Assembly: GCA_945860705.1 (NCBI GenBank)
Contig: CAMART010000010.1
Location: forward strand, 26,247-90,246
Source of the DNA: Chitinophaga pinensis
GTDB lineage: Bacteria; Bacteroidota; Bacteroidia; Chitinophagales; CAMDFR01
Direction of reading: 5' to 3'
Length of the DNA: 64,000 nucleotides
Shown here: positions 1-7,785 of the stretch, piece by piece
How positions within the stretch are numbered: position 1 is the first letter of the stretch
Layout of the letters: every line of letters starts with the position of its first letter
Notes under the pieces: generated by a model
What the model was told of the DNA's origin: nothing
The model's input: only the letters and a program-made list of their open reading frames with translations
The model's database searches: none
Translations under genes and position numbers: made by a program

Positions 1-2
1 TA

Positions 3-113
3 CTCAATATCTATTTTGCACAAATAAAAAAAATAGAAAAACTGATCACTGGCTTGCACGAAGACCTTCAATATGATTTTCAAAAAGAAGTAGATGAATT
101 GATGGTATTGTAG
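3..113 (+). CDS. C-terminal end of an unidentified gene (partial at window edge)
   Basis: An open frame enters from the left edge and ends at a TAG at 111-113, giving 36 residues that end in DELMVL. The visible part is rich in Lys, Glu, Ile and Leu and looks helical, as in a coiled coil or a C-terminal helix. I do not recognise a family. It lies on the opposite strand to the stress cassette that follows and ends only 10 bases from the stop of a truncated oxidoreductase stump, so it may mark the native side of an insertion or deletion junction. It could also be a chance open frame. Confidence 0.35.
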   Translation, partial: LNIYFAQIKKIEKLITGLHEDLQYDFQKEVDELMVL

Positions 114-122
114 TTGAGTTGA

Positions 123-239
123 TTATTTAATAAATCCTTCGGAAGAAGCTTCTAAAACTGTAGTATTTATATTTTTTTTAGAAAGTAAATAGGCTAAAGT
201 TAATCCGCTTAATCCACCTCCAACAATTATTACATTCAT
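123..239 (-). pseudogene. N-terminal stump of a FAD/NAD(P)-binding oxidoreductase
   Basis: Reading from ATG at 239, a 38-residue peptide begins MNVIIVGGGLSGLTLAYLLS and continues to an acidic TVLEAS before stopping. This is the dinucleotide-binding beta-alpha-beta unit of amine-oxidase or protoporphyrinogen-oxidase-like flavoproteins: GxGxxG-type glycine run, helix, then the acidic end of strand 2 that binds the ribose. Whole members of such families are normally more than 400 residues, so everything after the first Rossmann unit is missing. It starts 16 bases after the OsmC stop on the same strand and so looks like the last gene of that operon. I infer a gene cut by deletion, insertion or recombination at about position 123. 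A free-standing micropeptide is less likely. Confidence 0.6.
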
Positions 240-255
240 TTACATCCTTATTTAT

Positions 256-657
256 TTACATTATTTTTGTTTCAATTGGTTGCGATAAACGAATGATTTT
301 TGTAACAGGAGTATCTCTAACTGCTACTAAAATTAAATCTTTATCTCTATTACTAATCTGATTTTCAAATGAAATTGATCTTTCAAAAAGAAATCCATTA
401 TTCTCATTTTTCTTAATTTTTATTTTTATTGAAATTTCTCCAATATTAATATTGTTTTTTTGAGCAAACAATCGAATAAATATTGCTGTACAACTTGCCA
501 AACTTGCATTAAGCAAATCAAAAGGACTAGGGGCTAAATCCGTTCCATTACTATTTAAGGGTTCGTCAGAATTTATTGTAAATTGACGTACTTTCGATAT
601 AGTAAATAATTTTTTAATATTTGTGGTTTTTACCAAGCTCAAGTGTGGAATAATCAT
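256..657 (-). CDS. OsmC family protein (small)
   Basis: OsmC/Ohr-fold protein of 133 residues. Family members reduce organic hydroperoxides or detoxify electrophiles using a reactive cysteine near the dimer interface. The peroxidatic Cys is visible at residue 56 in SLASCTAIF, preceded by the usual APSPFDLLNASL helix. The position of the second (resolving) Cys of Ohr/OsmC is occupied by Thr in RDTPVTK (about residue 116), so a classical Cys-Cys cycle looks impossible. I chose the ATG at 657. A longer frame from a TTG at 681 adds only eight residues and has no better signal. It follows the larger OsmC paralogue on the same strand with a short gap, so they are probably co-transcribed. Confidence 0.8.
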   Translation of the reverse strand: MIIPHLSLVKTTNIKKLFTISKVRQFTINSDEPLNSNGTDLAPSPFDLLNASLASCTAIFIRLFAQKNNINIGEISIKIKIKKNENNGFLFERSISFENQISNRDKDLILVAVRDTPVTKIIRLSQPIETKIM

Positions 658-693
658 GGGTTGTATTATTTTAAAAAACAAATTTAATTAAAT

Positions 694-1230
694 TTAAATT
701 AATAATACAGGAACAACCTTTACATTGTCCACAATTGTTCTATAATTAGGTGAGAACTGCTGAACATTTTTTATGATTTCATCATATTGTTCTTGCGTAC
801 CATTTCCCTTTACATCAAAACCAAATTGTATCTCATCAAATCCAATTGGTGCAGTTGCATCTACATTCAAAAATCCACGCAGATTTAATGCACCTTTAAT
901 TTCTAACTTCACACTATCTAATTTAATTCCTTTAGTTGAAGCTCCTACCACAAAACCTACCATCATACATCCAGCCATTCCTCCCAATAAATAATCTTGA
1001 GGAGTTGGAAAACTATTACTTCCAAGTAATTCATTAGGTTCGTCAATAGTGAAATTAAAATCTTTTACAATTTCAGTTGATCCTATTTTTTGATTATGTG
1101 TTGAAACTTTTGTTTGTGTTCCTCCAAGCCATTCTGCCGTTATTCCGTAAGCTGAAATTGCTTCTTCTTTTTGTTTTGTAATTAGTTGAGTGTATTGCGC
1201 TAATCCTTCTAAGTTAATTCCGTTTAACAT
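694..1230 (-). CDS. OsmC-like family protein (larger paralogue)
   Basis: A 178-residue OsmC-fold protein. The reactive Cys is at residue 88 in GGMAGCMMVGFV, followed by the long central helix. The C-terminal part carries the strand-helix pattern with SPNYRTIVDNVKV where classical Ohr proteins have the second Cys, so this too is a one-cysteine form. Its start codon overlaps the stop codon of the preceding envelope-protein gene (TAATG at 1228-1232), which suggests translational coupling. Two divergent OsmC proteins side by side suggest that the cassette handles several electrophilic substrates or that the pair form a heteromer. The substrate cannot be told from sequence. No signal peptide is present, so it is cytoplasmic. 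Confidence 0.82.
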   Translation of the reverse strand: MLNGINLEGLAQYTQLITKQKEEAISAYGITAEWLGGTQTKVSTHNQKIGSTEIVKDFNFTIDEPNELLGSNSFPTPQDYLLGGMAGCMMVGFVVGASTKGIKLDSVKLEIKGALNLRGFLNVDATAPIGFDEIQFGFDVKGNGTQEQYDEIIKNVQQFSPNYRTIVDNVKVVPVLLI

Positions 1231-1640
1231 TATTTTACTGTTTTATTTTTTGTTAATAAATTATTTATTTTTAGCCCTATGCCTATACCCATTTCCCACT
1301 TACCATTTTCTACAGTTGTTTTACTGGTATAGTAAAACGGTATTTGAATAGCCAAAGATTTAAAGGTGTAAGTAATCCCTATGCCTAGGCTTGGGGTGAT
1401 GAAAGAGTTTTTAGTAATTCCTTTGTCTTCTTTAAATCGAAGTGACGGCAAAACGCCAATCATTAAATCTGAATTGCCTTTTTGTAATTTTATACCAGGA
1501 CCTGTGAAATTTAAATAGGCTCCATTGTCTACATATCCGCCTATAAATGTTCCGCTAAATATAAGTGTACTGACTTCTGTTTTTTGCGAAAACAAATTAA
1601 TACTCAAAAAAAGAGTGATGGCACATAATACTAATTTCAT
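1230..1640 (-). CDS. Small secreted beta-rich protein of unknown function
   Basis: A 136-residue protein starting with a clear signal peptide (MKLVLCAITLFLSINLFSQ, cleavage after SQ). The rest alternates glycine and aromatic residues in short strands (GTFIGGYVDNGAYLNF, SLGIGITYTF, WEMGIGIGLKI), as in small outer-membrane or periplasmic beta-barrel-like proteins. I do not recognise a named family. It sits between the DJ-1 gene and the OsmC pair on the same strand and its stop codon overlaps the next start, so it belongs to the same operon. A role in the envelope response to the stress that induces the cassette is only an inference. Confidence 0.6.
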   Translation of the reverse strand: MKLVLCAITLFLSINLFSQKTEVSTLIFSGTFIGGYVDNGAYLNFTGPGIKLQKGNSDLMIGVLPSLRFKEDKGITKNSFITPSLGIGITYTFKSLAIQIPFYYTSKTTVENGKWEMGIGIGLKINNLLTKNKTVK

Positions 1641-1705
1641 TTTTATAAATTCGTTAGTTTAAAAATAGAGTGGAATTCATATAAAATCCCACTCTAAATG
1701 TTTCA

Positions 1706-2482
1706 TTATTTTTTCAATCTATCTCTTAATGCTTCTGCTAATGGAGCTGCTGACGCTGGACTTTGCCCTGTCATTAAAGGACCATCAATTACTACATTTG
1801 GTGCCCAATTGGCTACGCTTTTATAATTAGCACCTCTTCTTTTTAATTCTTGTTCTAAAGAAAACAATAAGTGACGATCCAATTCTATTTCTGCATCTTC
1901 AGCATCTTTAAACCCAGTAAGATTTAAACCTTCTACCAAATATTTACCATTTGTTAATTTTACATCCCTTAAAATTGCTGGTGCATGACAAACCATGGCA
2001 ATAGGACGACCTGATTCATAAAAATCACGAATTAATTTTAACAGATGTTGATCAGATGCTAAATCTGTTAATAAACCATAACCTCCAGGCACAAATACTG
2101 CATCAAATGTATTGTAATCAACATTTCTTAAAATCCGAGTATGTTTTGCAGCAAACAAAGCTACAGGGTCTTTCAAAAATCTGTCAGTGTATGGCGTAGT
2201 GAAAGGCGTTTTCATACTTAATAAATCTATTGGAGCTTCTCCACCATTTGGTGAGGCTAATACAACTTCATATCCAGCTTCGCTAAGAATATAATATGGA
2301 GCAGCCAATTCTGTAAACCAAGTTCCTGTTTGTTTGCCGCTTAGCCCCATGTCGTCATAAGAAGACATTACTAATAATACTCTTTTTTGTTTATTTATTT
2401 TGTAAGAGGTGTTTTGGGCATAGCTTGTAAATCCTACTAATACCAATAATGTTACTGTAATTGTTTTAATTAAATTTTTCAT
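1706..2482 (-). CDS. Secreted DJ-1/PfpI family protein (class I glutamine amidotransferase-like, Hsp31/HchA type)
   Basis: A 258-residue protein with signal peptide MKNLIKTITVTLLVLVGFTS ending YAQ, so it is exported to the periplasm. The DJ-1/PfpI fold follows, with the nucleophile elbow AMVCHAPAIL (Cys 165, His 166) and an upstream Glu at about 58 in WFTELAAPYY, as in Hsp31-like enzymes. Family members act as glyoxalase III, deglycase or chaperone, and the reaction here cannot be decided from sequence. Export is less usual than a cytoplasmic location for this family. It lies 40 bases after the SDR gene on the same strand, and co-occurrence with SDR and OsmC proteins fits reactive-aldehyde or electrophile defence. 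Confidence 0.8.
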   Translation of the reverse strand: MKNLIKTITVTLLVLVGFTSYAQNTSYKINKQKRVLLVMSSYDDMGLSGKQTGTWFTELAAPYYILSEAGYEVVLASPNGGEAPIDLLSMKTPFTTPYTDRFLKDPVALFAAKHTRILRNVDYNTFDAVFVPGGYGLLTDLASDQHLLKLIRDFYESGRPIAMVCHAPAILRDVKLTNGKYLVEGLNLTGFKDAEDAEIELDRHLLFSLEQELKRRGANYKSVANWAPNVVIDGPLMTGQSPASAAPLAEALRDRLKK

Positions 2483-2522
2483 TTTTTTTAAATTTTAATT
2501 GTTAATAATTGTTTGATGTTAA

Positions 2523-3275
2523 TTAATTTCTACCAGCCATTACGCCACCATCTATATCCCATATAGCACCTGTTACCCAAGAGCTTTCATCAGATAATAA
2601 AAATGAGATTGTTTTGGCAATATCTTCTGGTCTTCCCACTCTTCCTATTGGATGAAATGAATTGAATCCCTGTAAGGTTTCTTCAATTTTATTTTCTTCA
2701 ATGAAGGAACCATAAATTGGTGTTACAACAACTGCGGGAGATACTGCATTTACTCTAATCTTTTTGTCGGCTAATTCCATGGCCAAATGTTGAGTTAGAC
2801 TATGCAATCCAGCTTTTGCCATTGAGTAGGCGCTTGAAGGTGTAGCTTTGATAGCTTGTTTTGCCCACATAGAACCAATGTTCACAATTGAGCCACCACC
2901 ATTTGAAGCCATCACGTTAGCTACTGCCTGCGTAATAAAGAAAAAAGCTTTGTTGAAGTTGTGATAAATATCATAATCTTGTTCAGTATGTTCTAAAAAA
3001 GATTTTGGACTAAAATACCCAGCTGCATTTACCAAGTATTTTAAATCAGGCATTTCATTGGAAAGTGAAGATGCAAAAGCGTTCACTTCGTCTAAATTAA
3101 ATAGGTTAACACCTTTTGTTTTAACTGTTCCATAAACAGATAATTCACTTTTAGTGCTTTCTAAATTTTTATCAGCTCTACCTACAATTACAACTTCAAT
3201 TCCTTGTTGCAATAAAATTTGTGCGGTGGCTTTACCCATTCCGGTTGTACCACCTACGATTAATGCTTGTACCAT
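2523..3275 (-). CDS. SDR family NAD(P)-dependent oxidoreductase
   Basis: A 250-residue classical short-chain dehydrogenase/reductase. The cofactor site GGTTGMGKA is at residues 8-16, the NAAG structural motif at 83-86, the catalytic Ser at 135 (NIGSMW) and the YSMAK motif at 150-154. VGRADKN after strand 2 has an Arg that usually indicates NADP(H). It is first in the minus-strand stress operon, directly divergent in order from the AraC gene, and a -7-like box lies 35 bases upstream. The substrate is unknown. By context a quinone, aldehyde or other carbonyl compound is likely. Confidence 0.85.
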   Translation of the reverse strand: MVQALIVGGTTGMGKATAQILLQQGIEVVIVGRADKNLESTKSELSVYGTVKTKGVNLFNLDEVNAFASSLSNEMPDLKYLVNAAGYFSPKSFLEHTEQDYDIYHNFNKAFFFITQAVANVMASNGGGSIVNIGSMWAKQAIKATPSSAYSMAKAGLHSLTQHLAMELADKKIRVNAVSPAVVVTPIYGSFIEENKIEETLQGFNSFHPIGRVGRPEDIAKTISFLLSDESSWVTGAIWDIDGGVMAGRN

Positions 3276-3309
3276 TTTGTTATTTTTAAATATTATAAAT
3301 TTGATACTG

Positions 3310-3317
3310 CAAAGGTA
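3310..3317 (-). promoter_or_regulatory. Candidate -7 promoter box of the SDR/DJ-1/OsmC operon
   Basis: The minus strand reads TACCTTTG, matching the Bacteroidota -7 consensus TAnnTTTG, and a TTTG lies about 16 bases further upstream (3334-3337). Predicted transcription would start about 28 bases before the SDR start codon. The pattern match is seen directly. Activity is inferred. Confidence 0.4.
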
Positions 3318-3368
3318 TTTGCAACCTCAATTTCAAAAAATGGACAAAATTGTAAAAGTATGGTAGTT

Positions 3369-4268
3369 TTAGGAAATTACTTTTCTAAACTCTGAGGGAG
3401 AAATTTTTGTATGCTTTTTAAAATACTTAACAAAATAGGAGGGATCATCAAAACCTAATCGATAACCAATTTGATTGATATTCAAATCAGAATGAAGTAA
3501 TAATCGCTGAATTTCCAAAATGATACGTTCTTGTATCATTTGAGAAGGTGTTTTATTTAAAAGTTGATGAGTAAGGTCAGACAAAGTTCTTGATGTAATC
3601 AATAGAGAATTTGCATAAGATGAAACTGAAATTCTTTTGGTGTAGTTTTCGTCAATTAGATTGATGAACTTGAGAAGTTGTAAACGTTTTTCATCTAGCA
3701 CAAAAGGAATGTTGCTTTGTGATTGCGCATGTTCTTTTTTTATTCGTTGTATTTGTATAAGAAAAGACTTGAGATAAGCTCTTAATAATTCTTCTTTGCC
3801 AAATTCTTCAACATTTTCGAATTCTCTTTTTATCTGTGAGATATATTGGTTTAAAATACTGTCGGTTTCTTTATCAATATAAGAATAAGGTTGTTGATAG
3901 GAGTTATTAAATAAATTACATTTCAAAAAAAAATCCGTTTCACTTTCTTTTTGCACTAAAAAAGTTTCATTGAAATGTAATAAAAATCCATTATAACAGG
4001 TATTGTTGTCGAAATAGTGGACTTGATTTTTTGCAATGAAAAATACCGTGTTTTCAGAAACTTCATATTCTTTTAAATCTACATAATGTTTCCCGTTTCC
4101 TTTTTTGAACCAAATAATTTGATAATAACTGTGGATATGCGGTTTGGTTGTAAGACCCTGATGTTTGGTTATGTAGTTGTTTAAATCGTGAATGGCAAAT
4201 TGTGGCTTGTCAGCCTGATGTCTGTTCAAATGATACTCGTTGATAATGTTATTTGATTGATTTGTCAT
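3369..4268 (-). CDS. AraC family transcriptional regulator
   Basis: A 299-residue regulator. The N-terminal part (about 20-110) is a cupin-like sensor domain, with HIHSYYQIIWFKKGNGKHYVD typical of AraC arabinose-binding-like domains. The C-terminal 100 residues are a two-helix-turn-helix AraC domain, ending with the signature GFDDPSYFVKYFKKHTKISP followed by SEFRK. It lies about 90 bases upstream of the SDR gene on the same strand and probably controls the stress operon, perhaps as an activator responding to a small aromatic or electrophilic ligand. The ATG at 4268 lies only about six bases from a -7 box, so its mRNA may be nearly leaderless. Confidence 0.88.
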   Translation of the reverse strand: MTNQSNNIINEYHLNRHQADKPQFAIHDLNNYITKHQGLTTKPHIHSYYQIIWFKKGNGKHYVDLKEYEVSENTVFFIAKNQVHYFDNNTCYNGFLLHFNETFLVQKESETDFFLKCNLFNNSYQQPYSYIDKETDSILNQYISQIKREFENVEEFGKEELLRAYLKSFLIQIQRIKKEHAQSQSNIPFVLDEKRLQLLKFINLIDENYTKRISVSSYANSLLITSRTLSDLTHQLLNKTPSQMIQERIILEIQRLLLHSDLNINQIGYRLGFDDPSYFVKYFKKHTKISPSEFRKVIS

Positions 4269-4738
4269 TTGTGCAAAGTTACAATTTTATTTTATTGTAA
4301 ATGATTCTTGGCTTTTTGGTTTATTGATGAGTCGGGTTGTTTGTAGGCAAAAAACAAATTTGCCAAATGCGTTGATTCAAGTTTTTCTCAATGTGTAGGA
4401 CTTTTACTTTTTTCATTCTGAGCTGTTGTTATTTGGATGGGTGTTATGCCATTGCCACTAACTTGTTTATACTAGCCATAAAATAGCACAAATACAACAT
4501 AATGTTGTTGGCTTTATGCCATTAACTGGTAATTATTTATTGAAATATAAGAAATATTTTTTATAACAAGAATATAAAAATAGTTTTTCAGGAAGAGGCA
4601 TCATTATATTACAAAAAGAATTTTATAAAATCAATTTGGTATTGTTGGAATTCTCATCAAAAACATAGTACGAAATGCTGCAATAAAAAAAACGAAATCT
4701 GTATATTTTAGAAATTGGATATTAAAACAATAAAACTT
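4269..4738. other. 470-base gene-free stretch with a short palindrome
   Basis: No convincing coding frame or RNA gene was found. It contains a perfect 7-bp inverted repeat ACAACAT-A-ATGTTGT at 4494-4508 and two similar short stretches (TTATGCCATTGCCACTAACT near 4444 and TTATGCCATTAACTGG near 4514). It separates the stress cassette from the metallophosphoesterase and may hold remains of an old recombination junction. Its function is unknown. Confidence 0.4.
4274..4281 (-). promoter_or_regulatory. Candidate -7 promoter box of the araC-type gene
   Basis: The minus strand reads TAACTTTG, a perfect TAnnTTTG match, ending six bases before the regulator's ATG. If used, transcription would start at or next to the start codon, giving a leaderless message. 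No good -33 TTTG was found at the expected distance. Confidence 0.35.
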
Positions 4739-6010
4739 CTACCCTCTCACCAACTCTAGTTGGGTGATTTCGGGTAGTATACCTATTCTACCAGGGTAGC
4801 CCAAGAATCCAAATCCTCTATTGACATACAAGAATTGTTTGCCTTCTTGATAAAGACCAGCCCACTGTTTGTAAGCCCACTGTGATGGACTGAATTTAAA
4901 GTATTTGGTTTCTATACCCATTTGAAAGCCATGCGTATGTCCACTAAACATCAAATCTATATTTGGGTATTCGGTTCTCACTTGCATATCCCAGTGCGAT
5001 GGGTCGTGTGATAAGAGCAACTGCACTTGTGCATCTTCTGCTCCTTTGTAGGCTTCGTGCATTTTGCCATATTTCGGAAATCTCAAATTGCCTCCCCAGT
5101 TTTCAATACCTATGATAGCTAGTTTATCTTCTCCTCTTTTGATGATTCTATGCTCATTCATGAGTATATCCCAGCCCATATCTTTATGTGTCTGTATGAG
5201 TCTCGCAAGGTTTTGTTCTTTTGCTTCTTTCGATTCCCACTGCACATAGTCGCCATAGTCATGGTTGCCAGTGACGCTATACACACCCATAGGTGCTTTG
5301 AGAGTACTGAATAATTCTTTGTATGATTCCACTTCATCTGTCATATCATTGACCAAATCACCTGTGAAAAATATCACATCAGATTTTAGATTATTGACCA
5401 TTTCTATACCTTTGGCTACTGCATGGTGGTCTGCAAGGCTTCCGCTGTGTATATCACTGATTTGAGTAATAGTAAATCCTTCAAAACTAGCGGGTAGATT
5501 TTTGATAGGTACTTTTATAGTATGCACCATATATCTATAAGGATTGCGTAATACACCATTGAGCGAAGCTAAAAATGGAATACTGGCTGTAAGTACAGCA
5601 GTTGTTTTCAAAAATTTGGATCTAGTAAAAAGTTCAGCATCTGGATGCAAACCTGGGTTCTGTCCTATATTAAAAAAGCTTTTAAACTTAAACATGCTCC
5701 ATTTTGCAATATTGAAAAGGTCTACAGGCAAGTAGAATAATAATATCACCATTTTGAAGAAAACAAAAGAAATAAACAAACCAGATACAAAGCTTCTCAC
5801 CGTTGGTGGAATACTATGAAAATAGCCCAATCCTCTGCCCATAAACATAATAACCGTAGCTATAGTGATAGACCAGTAGAGAACAAAAAAGATTTTTCTT
5901 ATATATAGATTCCAGTTTTCTGTAAAAGATTTGAGGGCATTATTGGCGTATATCTCAGCAAAAACGTACAAAACCAAGATGACAATATTGATGATAATAA
6001 ACTTGAGCAT
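4739..6010 (-). CDS. Membrane-anchored metallophosphoesterase (YkuE-like)
   Basis: A 423-residue calcineurin-like phosphoesterase. The N-terminal 150 residues contain several hydrophobic segments (about 1-20, 35-60 and 68-95). The catalytic domain then shows ISDIHSGS (Asp and His metal ligands), FTGDLVND, GNHD and GHTHGFQ in the family's order. Related proteins (YkuE, LpxH/LpxG-like) hydrolyse lipid-linked pyrophosphates or other phosphodiesters at the membrane, but the substrate here is unknown. A segment RSKFLKTT before a hydrophobic stretch loosely resembles a twin-arginine signal but has only one Arg. The gene is divergent from the M1 peptidase gene, with 59 bases between starts. Confidence 0.85.
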   Translation of the reverse strand: MLKFIIINIVILVLYVFAEIYANNALKSFTENWNLYIRKIFFVLYWSITIATVIMFMGRGLGYFHSIPPTVRSFVSGLFISFVFFKMVILLFYLPVDLFNIAKWSMFKFKSFFNIGQNPGLHPDAELFTRSKFLKTTAVLTASIPFLASLNGVLRNPYRYMVHTIKVPIKNLPASFEGFTITQISDIHSGSLADHHAVAKGIEMVNNLKSDVIFFTGDLVNDMTDEVESYKELFSTLKAPMGVYSVTGNHDYGDYVQWESKEAKEQNLARLIQTHKDMGWDILMNEHRIIKRGEDKLAIIGIENWGGNLRFPKYGKMHEAYKGAEDAQVQLLLSHDPSHWDMQVRTEYPNIDLMFSGHTHGFQMGIETKYFKFSPSQWAYKQWAGLYQEGKQFLYVNRGFGFLGYPGRIGILPEITQLELVRG

Positions 6011-6029
6011 TATAAAATTATATAGATGT

Positions 6030-6037
6030 AAATTTGC
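6030..6037 (+). promoter_or_regulatory. Candidate -7 promoter box of the M1 peptidase gene
   Basis: TAAATTTG matches TAnnTTTG and lies 33 bases before the ATG at 6070. It overlaps the possible TTG start at 6034, which argues that translation begins at 6070 instead. Confidence 0.4.
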
Positions 6038-6069
6038 AAAATATTTTTATAACATTATTACATATTAGT

Positions 6070-7752
6070 ATGAGAAATAGTTCAACAATACTGACAATTT
6101 TATTTTTTTTAAGTTCTCTTAACTTTGTACATGCTCAACTTATGGATGGAAGCAATGGCACTTTTACACATGCAGATAGCCTCAGAGGTGGCTTGCGTGT
6201 AGAGCGTACCTGTTACGATGTGACTTTCTACAACCTGAATATCACTCTAGATATACCCAACAAAAGTATCAGCGGATACAATCAAATCTATTTTAATACC
6301 CGTAAAGATTTTATAACCATGCAAATAGATTTGTTTGAAAATATGGTGATAGATAAAATACTTTATAAAGGAACTACACTCAAGTATACACGTGATGCCA
6401 ATGCGGTATTTGTGCAAATGACTGACACCATACGCAAATTCAACAGTGATATGATAGAAGTTCACTATCACGGCAATCCTATAGTCGCTAAACGAGCTCC
6501 ATGGGATGGTGGTTTTGTTTTTACAAAAGATAATGAAGACAAAGACTGGGTAGGGGTAGCCTGTGAAGGTACTGGTGCAAGTCTGTGGTGGCCTTGCAAA
6601 GACCACCTAAGTGACGAACCAGATAGTATGGAAGTGACTTGCAACTATCCAAAAGATTTATTTTTTGTGGGCAATGGACAAATGGTGAGAAATACTACGA
6701 GTACTACAACCAATCTACGCACTACGTCTTGGAAATCTAGCTATCCTATCAATAACTATAATGTGACGCTAAACATAGGAAATTACAAGCATTTTAGTGA
6801 TATATATACGAGCAAAAAACTTGGAAAAAACTTAGCACTTGACTATTATGTGATGCCTTATAACTATGATAAAGCTGTGAAACAGTTTAAGCAAGTTAAA
6901 CCGATGATGGCTATCTATGAAAAATATTTGGGTCCTTATCCTTTTTGGAATGATGGCTACGCACTAGTAGAGACGCCTTACTTAGGCATGGAACATCAAG
7001 GAGCTATAGCTTATGGCAATAATTATAAAACGGGCTATGCAGGTAGCGATTACTCTCGCATTGGTCTAGACTTTGATTATATAATCATACATGAGACGGG
7101 TCACGAATGGTGGGGCAATAGTATCAGCTGTAAAGACATAGCTGATATGTGGATACATGAAAGTTTTTGTACCTACTCTGAAGCGCTTTATGTAGAAGGG
7201 ATGTATGGCAAAAAGAAAGCACAAGAATATATCAATGCTAAAAAAGAAACTATAGATAATAAAGCTCCCATACAAGGAAAATATGGGGTGAATAACGAAG
7301 GCGATGGTGATATGTATAACAAAGGCATGTTGTTTTTAAATACTTTAAGGACTGTTGTAAATAATGATTCGCTTTGGTTTGCTACTCTATACAAAATGCT
7401 CAATACTGACTACTATCACAAAAATGCAGACTATAATGATGTAGTGAGATATTTTGAACAGACCACTAGGAAATTTGTAAACCCTTTATTTGAGCAATAT
7501 ATCCAAAAAACAAATATTCCATTACTGGTATATAAAATAGAAGATAAAAATAAATTTATGAAAACTATCTACTATAAGTGGAAAGTAGATGTACTAAATT
7601 TTCAAATGCGTTTTTATTTTCAGTATAATGGGAAAAAAGATGATGCCATAGCTACCAACGAATGGAGAAGCTACGATATAAGAGTGAAAAACATCAAAAA
7701 ATTTGTTGTAGATCAAAACAGAATGTATATTGATGTACAAGAACTTAAGTAA
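6070..7752 (+). CDS. Secreted M1 family zinc metallopeptidase
   Basis: A 560-residue gluzincin with signal peptide (MRNSSTILTILFFLSSLNF, cleaved after HAQ). The N-terminal beta domain leads to the substrate motif GMEHQGAIAYG (about residue 306), which replaces GAMEN. The zinc site HETGHEWWG follows at about residue 340, with the third ligand Glu in IHESFCTYSEA about 20 residues later. M1 enzymes remove N-terminal residues from peptides, and an exported form would feed on extracellular or periplasmic peptides. I chose ATG 6070 over TTG 6034 because a -7 promoter box covers the latter and the signal peptide starts cleanly here. The C-terminal helical domain of large M1 enzymes is short or absent, and no T9SS sorting domain is seen. 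Confidence 0.9.
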   Translation: MRNSSTILTILFFLSSLNFVHAQLMDGSNGTFTHADSLRGGLRVERTCYDVTFYNLNITLDIPNKSISGYNQIYFNTRKDFITMQIDLFENMVIDKILYKGTTLKYTRDANAVFVQMTDTIRKFNSDMIEVHYHGNPIVAKRAPWDGGFVFTKDNEDKDWVGVACEGTGASLWWPCKDHLSDEPDSMEVTCNYPKDLFFVGNGQMVRNTTSTTTNLRTTSWKSSYPINNYNVTLNIGNYKHFSDIYTSKKLGKNLALDYYVMPYNYDKAVKQFKQVKPMMAIYEKYLGPYPFWNDGYALVETPYLGMEHQGAIAYGNNYKTGYAGSDYSRIGLDFDYIIIHETGHEWWGNSISCKDIADMWIHESFCTYSEALYVEGMYGKKKAQEYINAKKETIDNKAPIQGKYGVNNEGDGDMYNKGMLFLNTLRTVVNNDSLWFATLYKMLNTDYYHKNADYNDVVRYFEQTTRKFVNPLFEQYIQKTNIPLLVYKIEDKNKFMKTIYYKWKVDVLNFQMRFYFQYNGKKDDAIATNEWRSYDIRVKNIKKFVVDQNRMYIDVQELK

Positions 7753-7758
7753 TTTATT

Positions 7759-7766
7759 TATCTTTG
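7759..7766 (+). promoter_or_regulatory. Candidate -7 promoter box of the TPR protein gene
   Basis: TATCTTTG matches TAnnTTTG and lies 19 bases before the ATG at 7786. It could give the TPR gene its own transcript in addition to read-through from the peptidase gene. Confidence 0.35.
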
Positions 7767-7785
7767 AAAACTAAAATCTGAAATT

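Noticed and set aside
4440..4530. Integron attC-like recombination site
   Set aside because: The core GTTRRRY and RYYYAAC boxes are not present in the right places, and no integron integrase or cassette array is visible.
4560..4738. Short open frames upstream of the metallophosphoesterase stop
   Set aside because: Two frames are open for 25-55 codons but neither has a start, a family pattern or consistent codon use.
5560..5640. Twin-arginine signal in the metallophosphoesterase (RSKFLKTT)
   Set aside because: Only one Arg is present and the segment lies internally after several membrane helices.
6034..6069. TTG start at 6034 for the M1 peptidase
   Set aside because: A -7 promoter box at 6030-6037 overlaps it, and ATG 6070 gives a cleaner signal peptide.
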